Origin: Spinacia oleracea
Taxonomy: Eukaryota > Streptophyta > Magnoliopsida > Caryophyllales > Amaranthaceae
Assembly: GCF_020520425.1 (NCBI RefSeq)
Contig: NC_079487.1
Coordinates: forward strand, 125,448,385-125,512,384
DNA: 64,000 bases
Direction: 5' to 3'
Part shown: positions 11,038 through 23,738 of the stretch, piece after piece
Layout: every line of letters begins with the position of its first letter
How positions within the stretch are numbered: the stretch's first letter is position 1
Program-made: the position numbers and the translations under genes
Notes under the pieces: generated by a model
Database searches by the model: none
Seen by the model: only the letters and a program-made list of their open reading frames with translations
What the model was told of the DNA's origin: nothing

Positions 11038-11361
11038 CTCCCTCCGTCCCGGAATACTCGATCCGGTTTGACCGGCACAGAGTTTAAGGGACTTGAATTG
11101 AATTATTTAATTTAATAGGTAGTAGTTGATAGTGGGGTATTATTTTAATGTAGTTAGTGATGTGTAAAGGGGTTGGGTTGGGGGAGAGTAGGGGTTGAAT
11201 TTTTAATTATTTTTTGTATGGAGTAGGGGGTAGGTGGTTTAATAGGGGTGGAGTGAGAAATAATATAATATTGTTAGAATATTTCCATTTTTAGAAACAG
11301 GTCAAGTATTAAGGGACGGCCCGATAAGGAAAACAGGTCAAGTATTCCGGGACGGAGGAAG
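11038..11361. mobile_element. Stowaway-type MITE
   Basis: Inverted ends CTCCCTCCGTCCCGGAATAC and GTATTCCGGGACGGAGGAAG lie inside TA dinucleotides. 324 bp, no coding capacity. The interior is unlike the 260-bp Stowaway family elsewhere in the window. Confidence 0.8.
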
Positions 11362-11371
11362 TAGTGCACAA

Positions 11372-12254
11372 CAGGGGCGGACCCGGAAATTTATATATGA
11401 GGGTCCAAAAAAAATTGTATTGGTTTTTTCCTTTTAGTGAGTTAAAGTTGAAAGGTAAATAATAAATATTATAAACGTCGTAATAAAATACGTGAATAAT
11501 TTAATAACTTTAATTTTGGATTTTCATAACAATAGTCCAAATTATAACAATAACTTGGCGCGATTCAATTTAAAACGGAAAACCAACTTTTCATACGGAA
11601 AACCAGTACTTTATTACAATAGTTGTTTCTGAACAAATAGCACATACAAACACTAATAAAAAGAAAAAGGAACATCATTTTCAACGCTTGTGGGGCATTA
11701 TAGATCTATACACGAAGTAATTATATTAAATAGATCTCTAAAAACATCAGGGTAACATGCAACTATATGTCTATAAAAATGAATTATAAATATTCATTAC
11801 TAGAATTAATATTTTATGGAAATTATAAAATATGTTTGAAGAAAAAATAAACTACACTTTTTTGTGTTTTTGTAAATCAAATTTAGTTATGGATCGTTTT
11901 AGAAATAAAAAATAAAAAGTGATAAGAAAAGATGACTTACAGAGGGAAAAGGAAAAAAACAAAAAATACATGAAGAATTTAGAGGAACAACAAACGACAA
12001 GTAAAAAATAAAATAAAATTTTTAAAAAACCTTATAATGTCTCTTACAAGAATTCGAACCTAAGTGGCCTAGGTAAAAATTTAGACTAACAACCATCATG
12101 CCAAAGGTGTTTCATTAAGATTATTGTAAGTTAATTATATATATTTTAATTAATTTAGGTGCAATTAATTACTTCAAAATCAGTTTAGCAACTTTTTTTT
12201 GAAAATAATGGGGGTCCCTTTGGAACCCTCCAGGGCTTAATAGGTCCGCCCATG
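11372..12254. mobile_element. non-autonomous DNA element with GGGGCGGACC ends
   Basis: The left end CAGGGGCGGACCCGG is mirrored by GGTCCGCCCATG on the right. The 0.88-kb interior is AT-rich without coding content. GTGGCGGAT-type ends also occur at 42651-42824 and near 45215, so a family is likely. I could not fix a target duplication. Confidence 0.5.
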
Positions 12255-12819
12255 GTACGTAGTATCGTAAGATAATCTCTATTACATAAGGGAAGAAGGA
12301 AGGGGGAAGGGGCATTTCGGTAATCCCACTTTTGATGTCCCCCATGTAAAAGACTAACATGTCTCTATTAACCATAAATTATATTAACAATAAGTATTAA
12401 CTACAATAAAAAGAAAAAGAAAAAGAAAATCAATCTATAGCCACAATAAATAACGTCATAAAGGAAAAAGTCAGAAATAAATAAGGAAAACTACAAAAAA
12501 ATAAAAATAAAAATAATCACAGTAATGATTACGTAGGCCCAATCACAAATTACTCTACTAATGAAACAACAAGTAACAACTGGTAAAAAGTCAAAATTTA
12601 AAAGAGAATTTTTTTGTACCAAATACTTAAATATAACTAACTTAACCCACCAAAATCGGGGCCATAAATTGAAAAGGAATTTTATTTTACCAAATAATTA
12701 ATTACAACCAACTAACCCACCAACACAGAAATTTTAAAAGAAACAAAAATAAAAAGTCAAAAAGTCAATCAAGAACCCCTTAATTTTCTCCTCCATAATG
12801 TATGTTTGTTAATGTTAAA

Positions 12820-12860
12820 CTAGTTTTTGGCCCGTTCGACGAACGGGCTGGTTATATGTT
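12820..12860 (-). mobile_element. Helitron 3' terminus, minus strand
   Basis: Read on the minus strand this is a perfect stem-loop (GCCCGTTCG/CGAACGGGC) followed by CAAAAACTAGT, the layout of a plant Helitron 3' end. The element should extend rightward (higher coordinates). I could not place its 5' end with confidence. Confidence 0.5.
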
Positions 12861-13719
12861 GGTCGGGTAATGGAATTTAGAAGTTATGTTGTTCTTAAGT
12901 AGGTGTTAGAAGATGTTTAAACCAAATGACAATAATTAAAACTTTAACATATCAAGTCTTGTCTTTTTAATCATTACATTTTTTTTGCTTATGTTCATCT
13001 TCCCCGAAAAAATAGATCCGCTTTAAATCACTTATTACCACCAATAACATATCATTTGTACAAAGACCAAACAAATTTGCAACTGCTACAGTTTACGACT
13101 ATACTCATGTAATCCAATTAAGGGAAAGACTTAACAAAGTCTAACTATTGAACTATACAGACAAAACTTTTCTTATAAAAGAACTAAAACTAATTGTAAG
13201 TTCCCCTAACAACAAAAATATACATATAAAACCCACCTAAAAGTCTCAAAATGTCAATGACGATTTACCCACCTTTAATCATTTGCATGGAAACCATACA
13301 TTATGAGATTATCCTTCTCTGCAAAATGAATTGCAACTAATTAAGCACGAAAAATAAACAACATACTTCCAATGTGCTTAAGAAAAATCAAGAACAACGT
13401 GCTTAGAGAGAAGATAGGGGGAGGGGGGGAGGTGGTATTACGGCTTGAATTGCATGCATGAAAATAAACAATAGAAATGTTGAATTAAAGCACCCTATAA
13501 TCTCCTACCGTTTCAAAATGGATCAGTCAAAAAGTCTATTAGTGAGGTTAAATTTTGAATTAATGCTACAGGAGAAGGGGAGAAGATTCGGGGATTGAAT
13601 TAAATTGACATTGAAAATAATTAAGCTTGGAGAGTTAATGGGAAGGTGAAGAATGGGGAAGATGAAGTAGGGGACAATAGTTTAGGCATCAAGTTGAGTA
13701 TCGATCCTAATTTTTGGTA

Positions 13720-14056
13720 GTCCCTCCGTCCCGTTTTTGTAGTCCTGATTCTATTGTAAGCGTCCCAAAATTATAATCATGTTTCTATTTCGGCCATTGA
13801 GTTTTCCACTTTCTCGTGTACTATATTAATTAAAAATGCACTGAAAACCCAACACAACTTCTCCATGTACTATATTCCTTTATCCATGTATTATATTTCA
13901 CTTTCTCATAAAAATCAATTATCAATGTACTATATTCTAAATTTCCGTGTACTATATTACACATCTCTTAAAACCCGTGTTTTTAGTCAAGTAATATTAT
14001 AAATATGGGATGGATGCAGTACAATTCTAGTAAATTAAAGAGACGGGGATTAGTAG
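13720..14056. mobile_element. probable Stowaway-type MITE, degraded
   Basis: It starts GTCCCTCCGTCCCGTTTTTG after a TA and ends in a weaker AGAGACGGGGATTAG before TA. It contains repeated GTACTATATT words. The right end is uncertain. Confidence 0.45.
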
Positions 14057-15007
14057 TATACTATATAATAACTAATGACGGTAAAGTAGAATAATGAATG
14101 ACCATTATTTTTTTTATAACAAAAAGTAAATAGAAAGATTAATAAGATTGAGACATGTGTCATCAAAATAGTATTGCTTATGTGTCATTGAAATGGTGAT
14201 GGTTATGCTATTTAAATACTAGGTATTGATTGTTAATAACTTGGGAAAAGATGACAAAATCATTTATTTCTCTCCATTTTAATTCATAACCCCTTAATTC
14301 TCTCCATTTTAATTCATAAAAAAAAAAAAAAAAAAAAAAAAAACAACTACTATGATGCAGTCCAAATGGTGGAATGACGCTCAATGCTGCAGTTTAAATA
14401 ATCCACTCAACGGCAATCTTTCCCTGCTCGCTATCAAAACTTAATTTCCGAAATCATTTTTTTCAATTTCTCTAAGAAAAAATTCAATCAATTTTCGAAA
14501 TCATTTTATCCACTTTCTCTAAGACACACACTATTTATATGTTAAATTTTCTTTACTTTAGTACTACAACTTAGATTTGTCGTCGTATAATATGTGTATT
14601 ACATTGTTTAACTATGTAAATGCTAGAGACTACTCTCTTTGTCCCTTAATACTCGCACCGTTTTGACTTTTCGTACTATTCACATAATTCACTTTGACCC
14701 TACGTTATTTCTAATATATGAAAACAAATGTTAGTATATAATATATTGTTGGCTTCATCTTAATATATATTTTCAAAATATTAATATTTTTACAAGTTTT
14801 TATAATATGTAGTTAAAGATATTGGTGGTCAAAGTTGTGCATTGGCAAGCGTGTCAAGTAGAAACGGTGCGAGTATTAAGGGACGGAGGGAGTATATCTA
14901 TTTTTTCTTCATATGAACTTTTTGAACAGTTTTTCTAGCATTAGTTGCCATAACGCGATTTTTAGTTTTTATATAACCTCGCACGCATAGCGTGCATATA
15001 AGACTAG
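14057..15007 (+). mobile_element. probable Helitron with nested Stowaway
   Basis: The 3' end is clear: stem-loop GCACGCATAGCGTGC, then ATATAAGACTAG and T. The 5' end is a guess from TATACTATATAATAACTA and a GACATGTGTC palindrome that parallels the GACACGTGTC of the Helitron at 7829. A Stowaway (14633-14892) sits inside. Confidence 0.45.
14633..14892. mobile_element. Stowaway-type MITE, 260-bp family
   Basis: It has ends CTCTCTTTGTCCCTTAATAC and TATTAAGGGACGGAGGGAG within TA. The interior is shared with 19280-19537 and, reversed, 32965-33224. It includes the words TTCACTTTGACCC, TTGGCTTCATCTTAATATAT and GTGCATTGGCAA. Confidence 0.8.
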
Positions 15008-15066
15008 TTCCTAAATACTACATAAGATATGTACGGAAAAAATATATCACATTGTTATATTTTCTA

Positions 15067-15238
<172 letters not shown>

Positions 15239-15241
15239 AAT

Positions 15242-17609
15242 CAACGCTCAGATTGTGCAGGGGTGTGCATGGTGCTCTTGGTGCACCTGTTCCAAAACGC
15301 ACATAAATAACAATAAAACGCAACAAAAATAAAAACCGCAAAAAAAAAGAACATTAACAAAAGAACATTAACAAAAAGAACATTAACAAAAAGAACACTA
15401 ACAAAAAGAACACTAATATTGACAAATCAGACAAAAAGTACAAATATAAAAGGCAGTTATATTTTTTCTTGTTCTTTTAAGTTCTAAAAATGTTCTTTTC
15501 CAACCAATTTACAGTATGTTCTAATTAAAAAATAAAACGACGAACCTTTGATGAACTTTAAAACCAGATTTATAATTTTTCTTGTTCTTTTAAGTTCTGG
15601 AAATTTTCTTTTCCAACCAATGTATGTTCTAATTAAAAAATAAAACGACGAACCTTTGATGAACTTTAAAACCAGATCTATATTTTTTCTTGTTCTTTTA
15701 AGTTCTGGAAATGTTCTTTTTCAACCAATTTATGTTCTAATTCCGTTATTTTATTTATCAAAAGATATCTGAAAACAACACTGTAAATATGTAAAAAGAA
15801 CAATTGCTGATTCTAAAAAAGAACACACTGTTTTGATGCCACAAAAATAGAAAGTTATAAGAAAAGAACATTAAAATTTAAAAAGAACATAGAATTAAGA
15901 ACGAGAAAATTTACCTTAATCACCCGATGCACCTTCATCAACAGCATAAACCTCTTTGAATGAATAAAAAAAATTCAAAAAATAGCGAAATTGAAATAGT
16001 GTTTCGCTTAATAAACTAGTTTTTTGTAAACGTAATTCAATTAAAATCACATTTCAGAGAAAGAAGGAGGAGAAAATTTGTTTTGAACTTTCTCTCTCAT
16101 AAAATCTCTCTTTTGTTGGGAGAAACTAAAAGCTCTCCTCTTTCTCTCTCAAGAATGTGTTTCTAAAATGAGAAGTTATGAATCCAATAGGAGAAATATT
16201 ATATATATAGAAAATGAAAAATAAAATAAAAAACAAAAACAAAAGAGGGGGAAGGAGAAGAAATACAAGCCATGTTCATGATAAGAACGGTGCACTTGTT
16301 TTTTTTTTTTTTTTTGGGTTTTGTTGTTCTGTTCTTTTATGTTTATTAGATATAAATCTTAATGTTCTTTTATTTTTGTTCTTTTTTCAAAAAGTACAGT
16401 ATTGAAGAGCAAAGGAAGCTTTTACTTGACCAGCAACAAATGATGTTAAATCTTCAAAAACAGCTGAAAGAACAAGAAGAGAGGCTGAATAAACAGAGCA
16501 ATTCCTCAAAAGAACAAAAAGAGGATGAACCTAAAAGAACATTATAAATAAAGAAAAAGAATATTATAAATACAGAAAAGAACATATCATGTAGAACACT
16601 TATTTTAACCATGTAAAACAACATTACCAATAAAAAAACGAACAACAATAGAGCATAAAAGAACATAATAAAGTAAAGAAAAAGAACATTAAAAATAGCA
16701 GAAAAGAACATATCACGTAGAACACTTATTTTAACCATGTGAAAAAAGAACAACAAAAAAGATAAAAGAACAACAAAAATGGTAAAAGAACAATTTGATC
16801 TGAAGTGTGTAATATCAAAAGAACAACAAGCTAAAGCAAAAAAGAACATGTTCAATAATTATTTTCCGTATTATTACAATCTCTTAATACATATATGAGA
16901 ACCAATATATAAAAGAACAAAAGATAAGACTAAAAGAACATATAAAATCGAAAAAAGAACAGAAATCAAAATCATCAGAAATATATAATCAAGATACATT
17001 AATCATCAAAATTATCAAAATATAGAATCAAAATACATTAATCAAGGTTATTGAGAAATGCAGAAATCGAAATGATCCAAAAAATCAAAATAAATTGAAA
17101 TTATGAAAATAATGAACATGGAAATCAAAATCATCATAAATAAGTAATTCGTTTTAAAAAATTGAAAAATTACCTTCACAAATCGGATTATCAGCAGAGG
17201 AATTCAAATTTGAAGAAGAAGAATCAATAGAATTTGATATTGAAGTAGAAAAATCAACCAAAATCTGAGAATTTTCTATTACTTTCTCTCTCCTCTTCAC
17301 AGTTTCTCTCTCCTTTCCATAATTTTTCTCTCTCCTCTTCACAAATTCTGATTCGAAAATTATAAAAAAGAAGGTATATATACCAGAAAAATGGAGTGAA
17401 AAACAAAAGAACGAAAAAAAAGGGACAGAGCAGTCATTGTTCTTTTTTTAACAAAAGAACAACGTTTATTCTTTTTCTTATCAAAAAAACAACGTTTGTT
17501 CTTTTTTTCTCCGGATTCAACAAGATATCCGCGTTTTATATTTATTGCATGTCGTTTGGACACCAGTGCACCAAGAGCACTGTGCACACCCCTGCACCAT
17601 CATATTTGC
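15242..17609. mobile_element. GAACA-rich MULE-like element, complete with TIRs and 10-bp TSD
   Basis: The flanking word TATCCTTAAT is perfectly repeated (15232-15241, 17610-17619). Inverted ends of about 65-80 bp share GTGCAGGGGTGTGCA and GTGCTCTTGGTGCAC. The interior has dozens of AAAGAACA words in both orientations. Long TIRs plus a 10-bp duplication fit a non-autonomous Mutator-like element. Coding-looking remnants occur: a minus-strand exon-like piece (17342-17174, before a GT donor, with DFSTSISNSIDSSSSNLN) and a plus-strand coiled-coil-like piece (16395-16547). A FAR1/FHY3-type ancestry is a guess. A second copy is at 1-1420, inverted. Confidence 0.75.
16395..16547 (+). pseudogene. coiled-coil coding remnant inside the MULE-like element
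   Basis: Following an AAAG acceptor-like site, the frame reads YSIEEQRKLLLDQQQMMLNL and continues with QKQLKEQEERLNKQ to a stop at 16547. This is a charged, glutamine-rich heptad-like helix of about 50 residues. It lies on the opposite strand from the other coding-like piece of the element, so the two cannot belong to one simple transcript. I do not recognise the protein. It may be a captured gene fragment or the C-terminal exon of an ancestral transposase. Confidence 0.35.
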
Positions 17610-17619
17610 TATCCTTAAT

Positions 17620-18316
17620 ACCTACCTTGTTAACTTGTGCAAGCAGTATTACTTCCGTCATCTTTTATTTGATCCATGTCATATGCATATGATTTTAGGA
17701 GAGTGAGAAAAAGTTCAAGTGTCGAACCGATGCGCTAAAACATTATTATATGGTTGTTCTGGGCCTTTTGGTGGAGAATTAAGTTGCAATAATATAATTT
17801 CGGCCCGAACTTTCCAAGAAAAATTACCTAGCCTTTTTGTCCAATAGAGATTCGAAACAGCCATATGTCATTGTCACCCACCTTATAAATATTTCGTATG
17901 GTATGATTGTTAAGTAAATGTCATAATAATCTCATATGGAGTACTAGACTAATATTGATAATGGATTATACGGAGTATGTAATATGGGCTTGGCTTATCA
18001 TAATAAGGATACTCTTCATTAGAATAAAGAATGTTCGGATACCCAATTAGAAAATAGTGTTTCCTGCCATTGGTTCAAAAGCGAACATCCCAAGGCCCAA
18101 CTTAGGATTGGCCAGTGGGCCATGTCCAAGCTTATCCGGCACCCACAATAGATTATGGAGCATGGGTCATACGTGGACATCATTTTTGGGAATGGTATGA
18201 AAGTTATCACTCGGCCCGCATGCTATACCCACTCAAATTTATGAAAATATTAGATTAGATCTTGTACACGCACAGATTTCTAAAATTATTATTTGACCAT
18301 CCTTTTATAAATACTG
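17620..18316. other. intergenic, nothing recognised
   Basis: AT-rich DNA without a convincing gene, RNA or bounded repeat. Confidence 0.5.
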
Positions 18317-18333
18317 ATATATTTTTCCTCATA

Positions 18334-18498
18334 CCAATTGACTGTTGGTTCAGTTGTGATTGAGGCTGAACTTGGTAGGGAGGACCTGTGTTCGATCCCC
18401 CGCAACAACAATTGGGAGGGGAATGGAACCTATCCACTCAGAACTCGCCCCGAATCCGGATTAGCTCTAAGGGTGAACCGGATGGTACACCAAAAAAA
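18334..18498 (+). mobile_element. tRNA-derived SINE with 17-bp TSD
   Basis: A 165-bp unit sits between perfect copies of ATATATTTTTCCTCATA (18317-18333 and 18499-18515). It has a TGGTTCAGTTGTGATTGAGG A-box-like head, a GTGTTCGATCCCC B box, a CCCCGAATCCGGATTAG body and a short A tail. The body resembles the plant Au-type SINE class. Perfect duplications suggest a fairly young insertion. Confidence 0.88.
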
Positions 18499-19279
18499 AT
18501 ATATTTTTCCTCATAAATCAAATACATAATTAATAAATCTCGAACATACTCATTTAATCATTTAATATGCGAAATTTCTCTTACTACGTATTACTACTAC
18601 ATATTTTATACGTTTTATACGTTAGTTTGACCAAAATATCAAGTGCATAAATTCTCCATTTAATATACCTATTTGACTAAAATATTAGCAAATTCATTTT
18701 AAGCAAATTATTATTACGTGGTATCTATTAATTGTCATATTCAATATTTTTTATATATTTTTTTCATGCATAAACCATTTATAAAAAATGATAGAAAATA
18801 AAAAAATAAAGTAGATAAACTTTTAGGAAAACGTTTTGGGCGGGAAAATTTTGCACCAGAAAGGGACATGTGTCATTCCTGTTGTCTGTTTTTTTAGTGT
18901 AATAGATCCAAAAACCATTGTCGCAACTTGAAACAGCGCAATAAGGTTTACTCTTGTAATCGATCGTATAATTCGATTTTAGAAAATAGAATTATACTCC
19001 ATAATAAGGTTTATTATCGTAATAATTCAATGTAGCATAACTATCATCTCTATCGTCTCCCACCCCTTAATTTAAATAGAAAGGAATACTGTTTTCAATA
19101 GAAAGGAAAAAAATCTTTTTCACAAAAAAGAAATGTCATGTTTTTTTTTATGTGCTCGCATATATTTGTTTTTCTCTCCTCCAGCTATCATCTCCTTGCA
19201 CTTTATTTCCTTTAATTTTGTCCACTAATTGTTCTTGTAAGGAAATACAGCAAACAATTAAAAATTCTCTTAAAACATA

Positions 19280-19537
19280 CTCCCTCCGTCCCGAAATACT
19301 CGCTACGGTTTGACTTTTTACACTATTCACATAATTCACTTTGACCCCATTTTATTTATAGTATATGAAAACAAGAGTTAGCATATAATATATTGTTGGC
19401 TTCATCTTAATATATATTTTCAAAATATTAATATTTTATAAGTTTTTATGATATATAGTAAAAGATATTAATAGTCAAAGTTGTGCATTGGCAAACGTGT
19501 ACAGTCAAAACGTTGCGAGTATTCCGGACAGAGGGAG
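19280..19537. mobile_element. Stowaway-type MITE, 260-bp family
   Basis: Ends CTCCCTCCGTCCCGAAATAC and GTATTCCGGACAGAGGGAG lie within TA. The interior is near-identical to 14633-14892. Confidence 0.8.
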
Positions 19538-20840
19538 TACTTCTTTCCATAAAAAATACGAAGTACATCATTTTCTGTCGAAACAAATGGAGTCTTGGCA
19601 AAGTTCGCTAGGCTAGCTAGTGAATACGTAAGAATGGATACTTACTACAATTTGAAGAACAATGTGGCATGTGACTATACGCAAAGCAAGGAATTAAATA
19701 CTTTGGTACATTTCTTGGAAAAAATTGAACATAGTGACTTTGGATAAAGAGCAATGTGGCACATACTTTGAACTTTCTTGATAAAGACATTACACATGAT
19801 GCACTACCCACGATATGATTCATCGATTATATACGAAACCAAATTAGGAATCATTGATTTCTGATATAGTGCCCTTTCTTGTACCATATATGGACCATTA
19901 CTTAGTGCCTTTTTTTATGATTTGTGCATGTTTTACAAGTTTATTGGTGACTTAATTAGGCTTCCCCTCCATCTTTTTATATAGGAACTTTTAGTTGAAC
20001 ATAAAACTTTTAGATGATTAAATGATTAATTAAGTATTAGCTTGATGATAGTATGACACTATTTGATCGTCATAACTCATAAGAACTTGGGTAAAGCTTT
20101 GTTTGATGAAAGATTAAAGATTATCAGACAAAAACTATGTTCTCCTCACCTTGTTTTCACTTATTTTTGATATGATATGATTTGATTATACGAAATTTGG
20201 AATAATTATTATTTTGATATACATAGTAGTTGGGTTATTTAATAGACCGTGCAAGGAGCAAAAATTACTGTCGTTTTTTTATATGTTTTGTGCATTTTTT
20301 GTAAGGATATTGGTGACACCTTTACTCTCTCCGTTCCAAAATAATTGTCGTTTTAACTAACTTTTTCTGTTTTTAAAGGCTTTATGAGTATCAATATAAC
20401 TTCCTTTTTGATGATTTACATTATTGCAAGAAAATATTGGCCGGTCATCGTTATAGATGGACTTGAGTTAGATATTTAATGTTCACTCGATGCCTTAGCG
20501 GGAAAAAACCACTTACACTTCAAAAAATTGGTTAATTTGGTTTAGATATGTACTGACCTTAATTACAAGGTAAGGACATTGAGAGGAAGAGATTGATCAT
20601 ATAGCTTGTCTTAAACATTAATAAATAAGTTACAGTAGTATTATTGTTTTCCATGAATCATATTAGCCTATTTTTCAATGTGTAATATCATCATCGACAT
20701 AAAAGTGTTGGGTTATACGCAAGTTTGCAGGCTACTACTTCAATGCCACGAGTATTTGCTTAATTTTTTCACGTAAGCTAAGTACGAAGTACTCTGTATG
20801 ACAAATCAACAATATTTTATGTATACATACGACTATATGA
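19538..20840. other. intergenic, one MITE end only
   Basis: There is no gene here. CTCTCCGTTCCAAAATAATTG near 20325 looks like a single Stowaway end without a partner. The rest is AT-rich and featureless to me. Confidence 0.4.
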
Positions 20841-20841
20841 G

Positions 20842-20932
20842 TTTTTTTTTTTTTTTTTTGAAGGTAAGATGAATGATCCTACTGCACTGGTATTTTCAGC
20901 CGGCTTTGCGGAATTGCAGGTCAGACACACTT
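20842..20932 (-). mobile_element. 5'-truncated SINE (same family as 47296-47516)
   Basis: A poly-T run (the A tail on the minus strand) is followed by AAGATGAATGATCCTACTGC and CAGCCGGCTTTGC, matching the tail half of the SINE at 47296-47516. The tRNA-like head is missing. Confidence 0.6.
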
Positions 20933-20984
20933 AAATCCGTGAAAATGGGTAACGTAACATGAATATATATAAGATCTAGCAAGC

Positions 20985-21430
20985 ATGTTTGGTTTAAGTA
21001 GATCAACAATTTGGAGGATGGTAAAGAGAGGGATGATAAAACCACACAGAAATCCATTTCACCCCGAGCTGAGTGAGACAAATAAAATTAAGAGGTTTGA
21101 ATGGGTGCTTCATTTTCTTGAGGGTAAAACACCCATAACAAAACACACATTACTATTCAATGTTTGATTTTGTGCATTTGGGTGAGAAGTGGTTTTATCT
21201 GACTAAAAAGTCACAGATGTGAGACTTAGCAGAGAGTGGAACCAAAATATAGAAAAGCACCAACAAGCAAAGATGTGCCAAAAGTGATGTTCACAACAGT
21301 TATAACGAGCCCGGTTTACAACAATGAAGGGGAACACATATTCGATGGAAAAATAGTACACATTTACACTAAAAGAGTAATACCAAACAGCGAGTAAACA
21401 AAAACTTTTGTTTTAACACCGCCTGGAAGA
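20985..21430 (+). pseudogene. mariner-like transposase remnant
   Basis: The frame from 20985 gives a helix-turn-helix segment (LSRSTIWRMVKRGMIKPH, then NPFHPELSETNKIKRFEW) resembling plant mariner-like transposases. About 90 bp further on, in another frame, FVHLGEKWFYLTKK corresponds to the VHIDEKWF catalytic block, with G in place of the first catalytic D. Later frames are broken by stops, and the second half of the enzyme is not found. No terminal repeats were located. It is a dead DNA transposon. Confidence 0.6.
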
Positions 21431-21591
21431 CTAAATGGACATGGAGGTAAATCCGTCCGGTATCCCAATATGCATTGTTCTTAGCAAACCGAATCACTTA
21501 TTCGAGATATACGAGACATCTAAGTCATACAAGGAAAGAGTTGTTCCAACCATTGCCGCTTTTGTACAGTAATTTTATTGGGGGTTGGGTT

Positions 21592-21610
21592 GGGGGGGGG
21601 GGGGGGGGGG
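21592..21610 (+). repeat. 19-base G homopolymer
   Basis: An uninterrupted run of 19 G follows GGGGGTTGGGTT, so the plus strand has G-quadruplex potential. Homopolymer length may be an assembly estimate. Confidence 0.8.
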
Positions 21611-21619
21611 AGATTGTTT

Positions 21620-23531
21620 TTGTTGTCTTACGACTAGAATTACTGGTTAAAGCTAGATATCAGTTCTCATGCATCGTAATTGTATAGAAATATTGGTAGT
21701 CCATAATTTATCTTGAAAATATTCTAAATTTTCCTTCTTTTTTATGCGTGTATGTTTAATAATTCCCGCATAATTTCACAATGACCAATATTTTGTGCAA
21801 TTATTTAATGTATACATGTGAAAGTTACTTTAATGTTCTTAAAAGAGAGAGTTATACATATATGAAGAAAATTAGGTAAAAAGACAATCGTTTAGTAACG
21901 AATAGGGTATATAAGTTCGTTATGATCGTCTATACATCCCATATTCTCATATGTTTGTTCGCCCTTGAAGACCTTGGAGGAAGTATTTTTGCATATGTTT
22001 GCAAATGAATATCATAGCAAAAGACAATAAAATTAAATTAAATGGTACTTTTTAAAAAGTAATTTTTACAATTTTTACAGATGATAATTTTTTTAACATG
22101 AATAATACTTGTTTTAACATGAATAATACTTCATTTTTTTCATATTTTGTCGTTTTGTTGACTGATATCACATATCAGATATATAGCCGTCTCGGCAACC
22201 CTCGAAGACCAAGTGTGTCCTCTAGATTCTCCCAAGCCCAAGGATGTGGTAGCACATACGCATGATGTCACACATACAAATTTAGCAACTACTCCGTAGT
22301 TATTTATAGGAAGTTCAACACTTTTACAAGAAGTTTCATCTTCAACCAAATTTAACTTTTCTCATTTTTTCATTTTTTGTCATTTACTCCGTATCAAAAT
22401 AGGCATAAATTTAGTTGACCTGAACTTTCATTACTTGGATAATATTAATTTAAATAGATTCAGATTATAACTTATCTGAACTTATTATATCTGATTAAGA
22501 AAAGTCGATACGACCTAAATATCCAAATGCCCTATGGCCCATTGGCCCCTATTAGCCAAAACAAAAACCAAAAGAAAAGATTAAAAAGAAAATAAAAGAT
22601 TGTAAAGCCCAAAAAAATGTGGAAACCCAAAAGAATAAAAAATTTAAAAGAAGAATACAAAAAAAGAAATGAGATGCCCTGACATGTTGCACAAAAGAAA
22701 ATGACAGCATTCACACAGCTCATAGCCAACCCAGTCCTTGTTGGCCCATTCAACAAAATAAATGAGTTTAGAAAAAAAAAAAAAAAAAAAAAAAATTGTT
22801 AAATCTTTTTAATTGTAGTTGACAAAAATAAAATGAATATGGCTGCTCATAAAATCATAATATTGCCTTATAATAAATTAATAATAATAATAATTCACAA
22901 TTTAACTTTCTTCCTTTCCTATGCGTTGGAGCATGGACCCCGTTATGTTCACATGGCCAATTTGGTTAGTGCACATGTGCTAATCCTCTATTTTTAGATT
23001 GTCAATTCTTCTTTAAGGCCATCATTTAGTCCAAATTGCCACTTAAATAATATTTCCTCGGTTCAAACATATTCCACATTAGAAAAAATGGCGGATCTTA
23101 AGTAAAAAATGTATACTTAAGTGTTTGATCCTTCAAAATATGAGTGCTTAGACAACTATTGTATCATAATTTTACTATGTGCGTATATTAAACAATATAT
23201 TCAGTTCATAACTAAAATATTTGGGATCGGGCCTCGACTCCGACAAGCCCCTTAGATGATCTGTCCCTTGTAAAAAAATCGTATTACAAAGTAGCTTTTG
23301 ATGAAAATGGTAAAAGGTGAACGGGAGATTGCAAAACCGATTTGTGATTTATTTATAAACCCAAATACGAAGGTTATAAGTTTTCAATTAGGGTATATGA
23401 GAAATTGCATTGTGATTGGAGAAATGGAGAAATTGCATCGTGATAGAAAAAGTTATACTCCGTATTTCCTTTTAAAAAAAATGTGGCAATATTGGTGTCA
23501 TTTTAAGACGAAATCATTGCATATTTACTAG
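21620..23531. other. intergenic, nothing bounded
   Basis: AT-rich, with an A-run near 22772-22794 and a CTGAACTTAT-type repeat fragment near 22475. No gene or complete element was recognised. Confidence 0.45.
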
Positions 23532-23539
23532 AACATATT

Positions 23540-23678
23540 GCATTCTTCCGGGTGCACCTTGCACCGTGTACCCTATCACATTTTTCCTTACTAACGATGA
23601 GAAAATGTGATAGAAACCACCAATAGTCATAAAAATACCGTTTGATATACATTGTACCCGAGTATACTTAATAATTAT
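23540..23678. mobile_element. small MITE with GGGTGCAC-type ends, 8-bp TSD
   Basis: The unit carries TTCCGGGTGCACCTTGCACC near the left and GTACCCGAGTATACTTAATA near the right. It is flanked by AACATATT (23532-23539 and 23679-23686). The same family is nested in the CACTA-type element at 46159-46584. Confidence 0.6.
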
Positions 23679-23738
23679 AACATATTTAGGTATTTAATGA
23701 AAAGAGTAAGTGGAAATTAACAAAAAGAAAAAAGTTTC

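Noticed and set aside
20323-20420. Stowaway MITE starting with CTCTCCGTTCC
   Set aside because: Only one end is present; no partner end was found within 600 bp.
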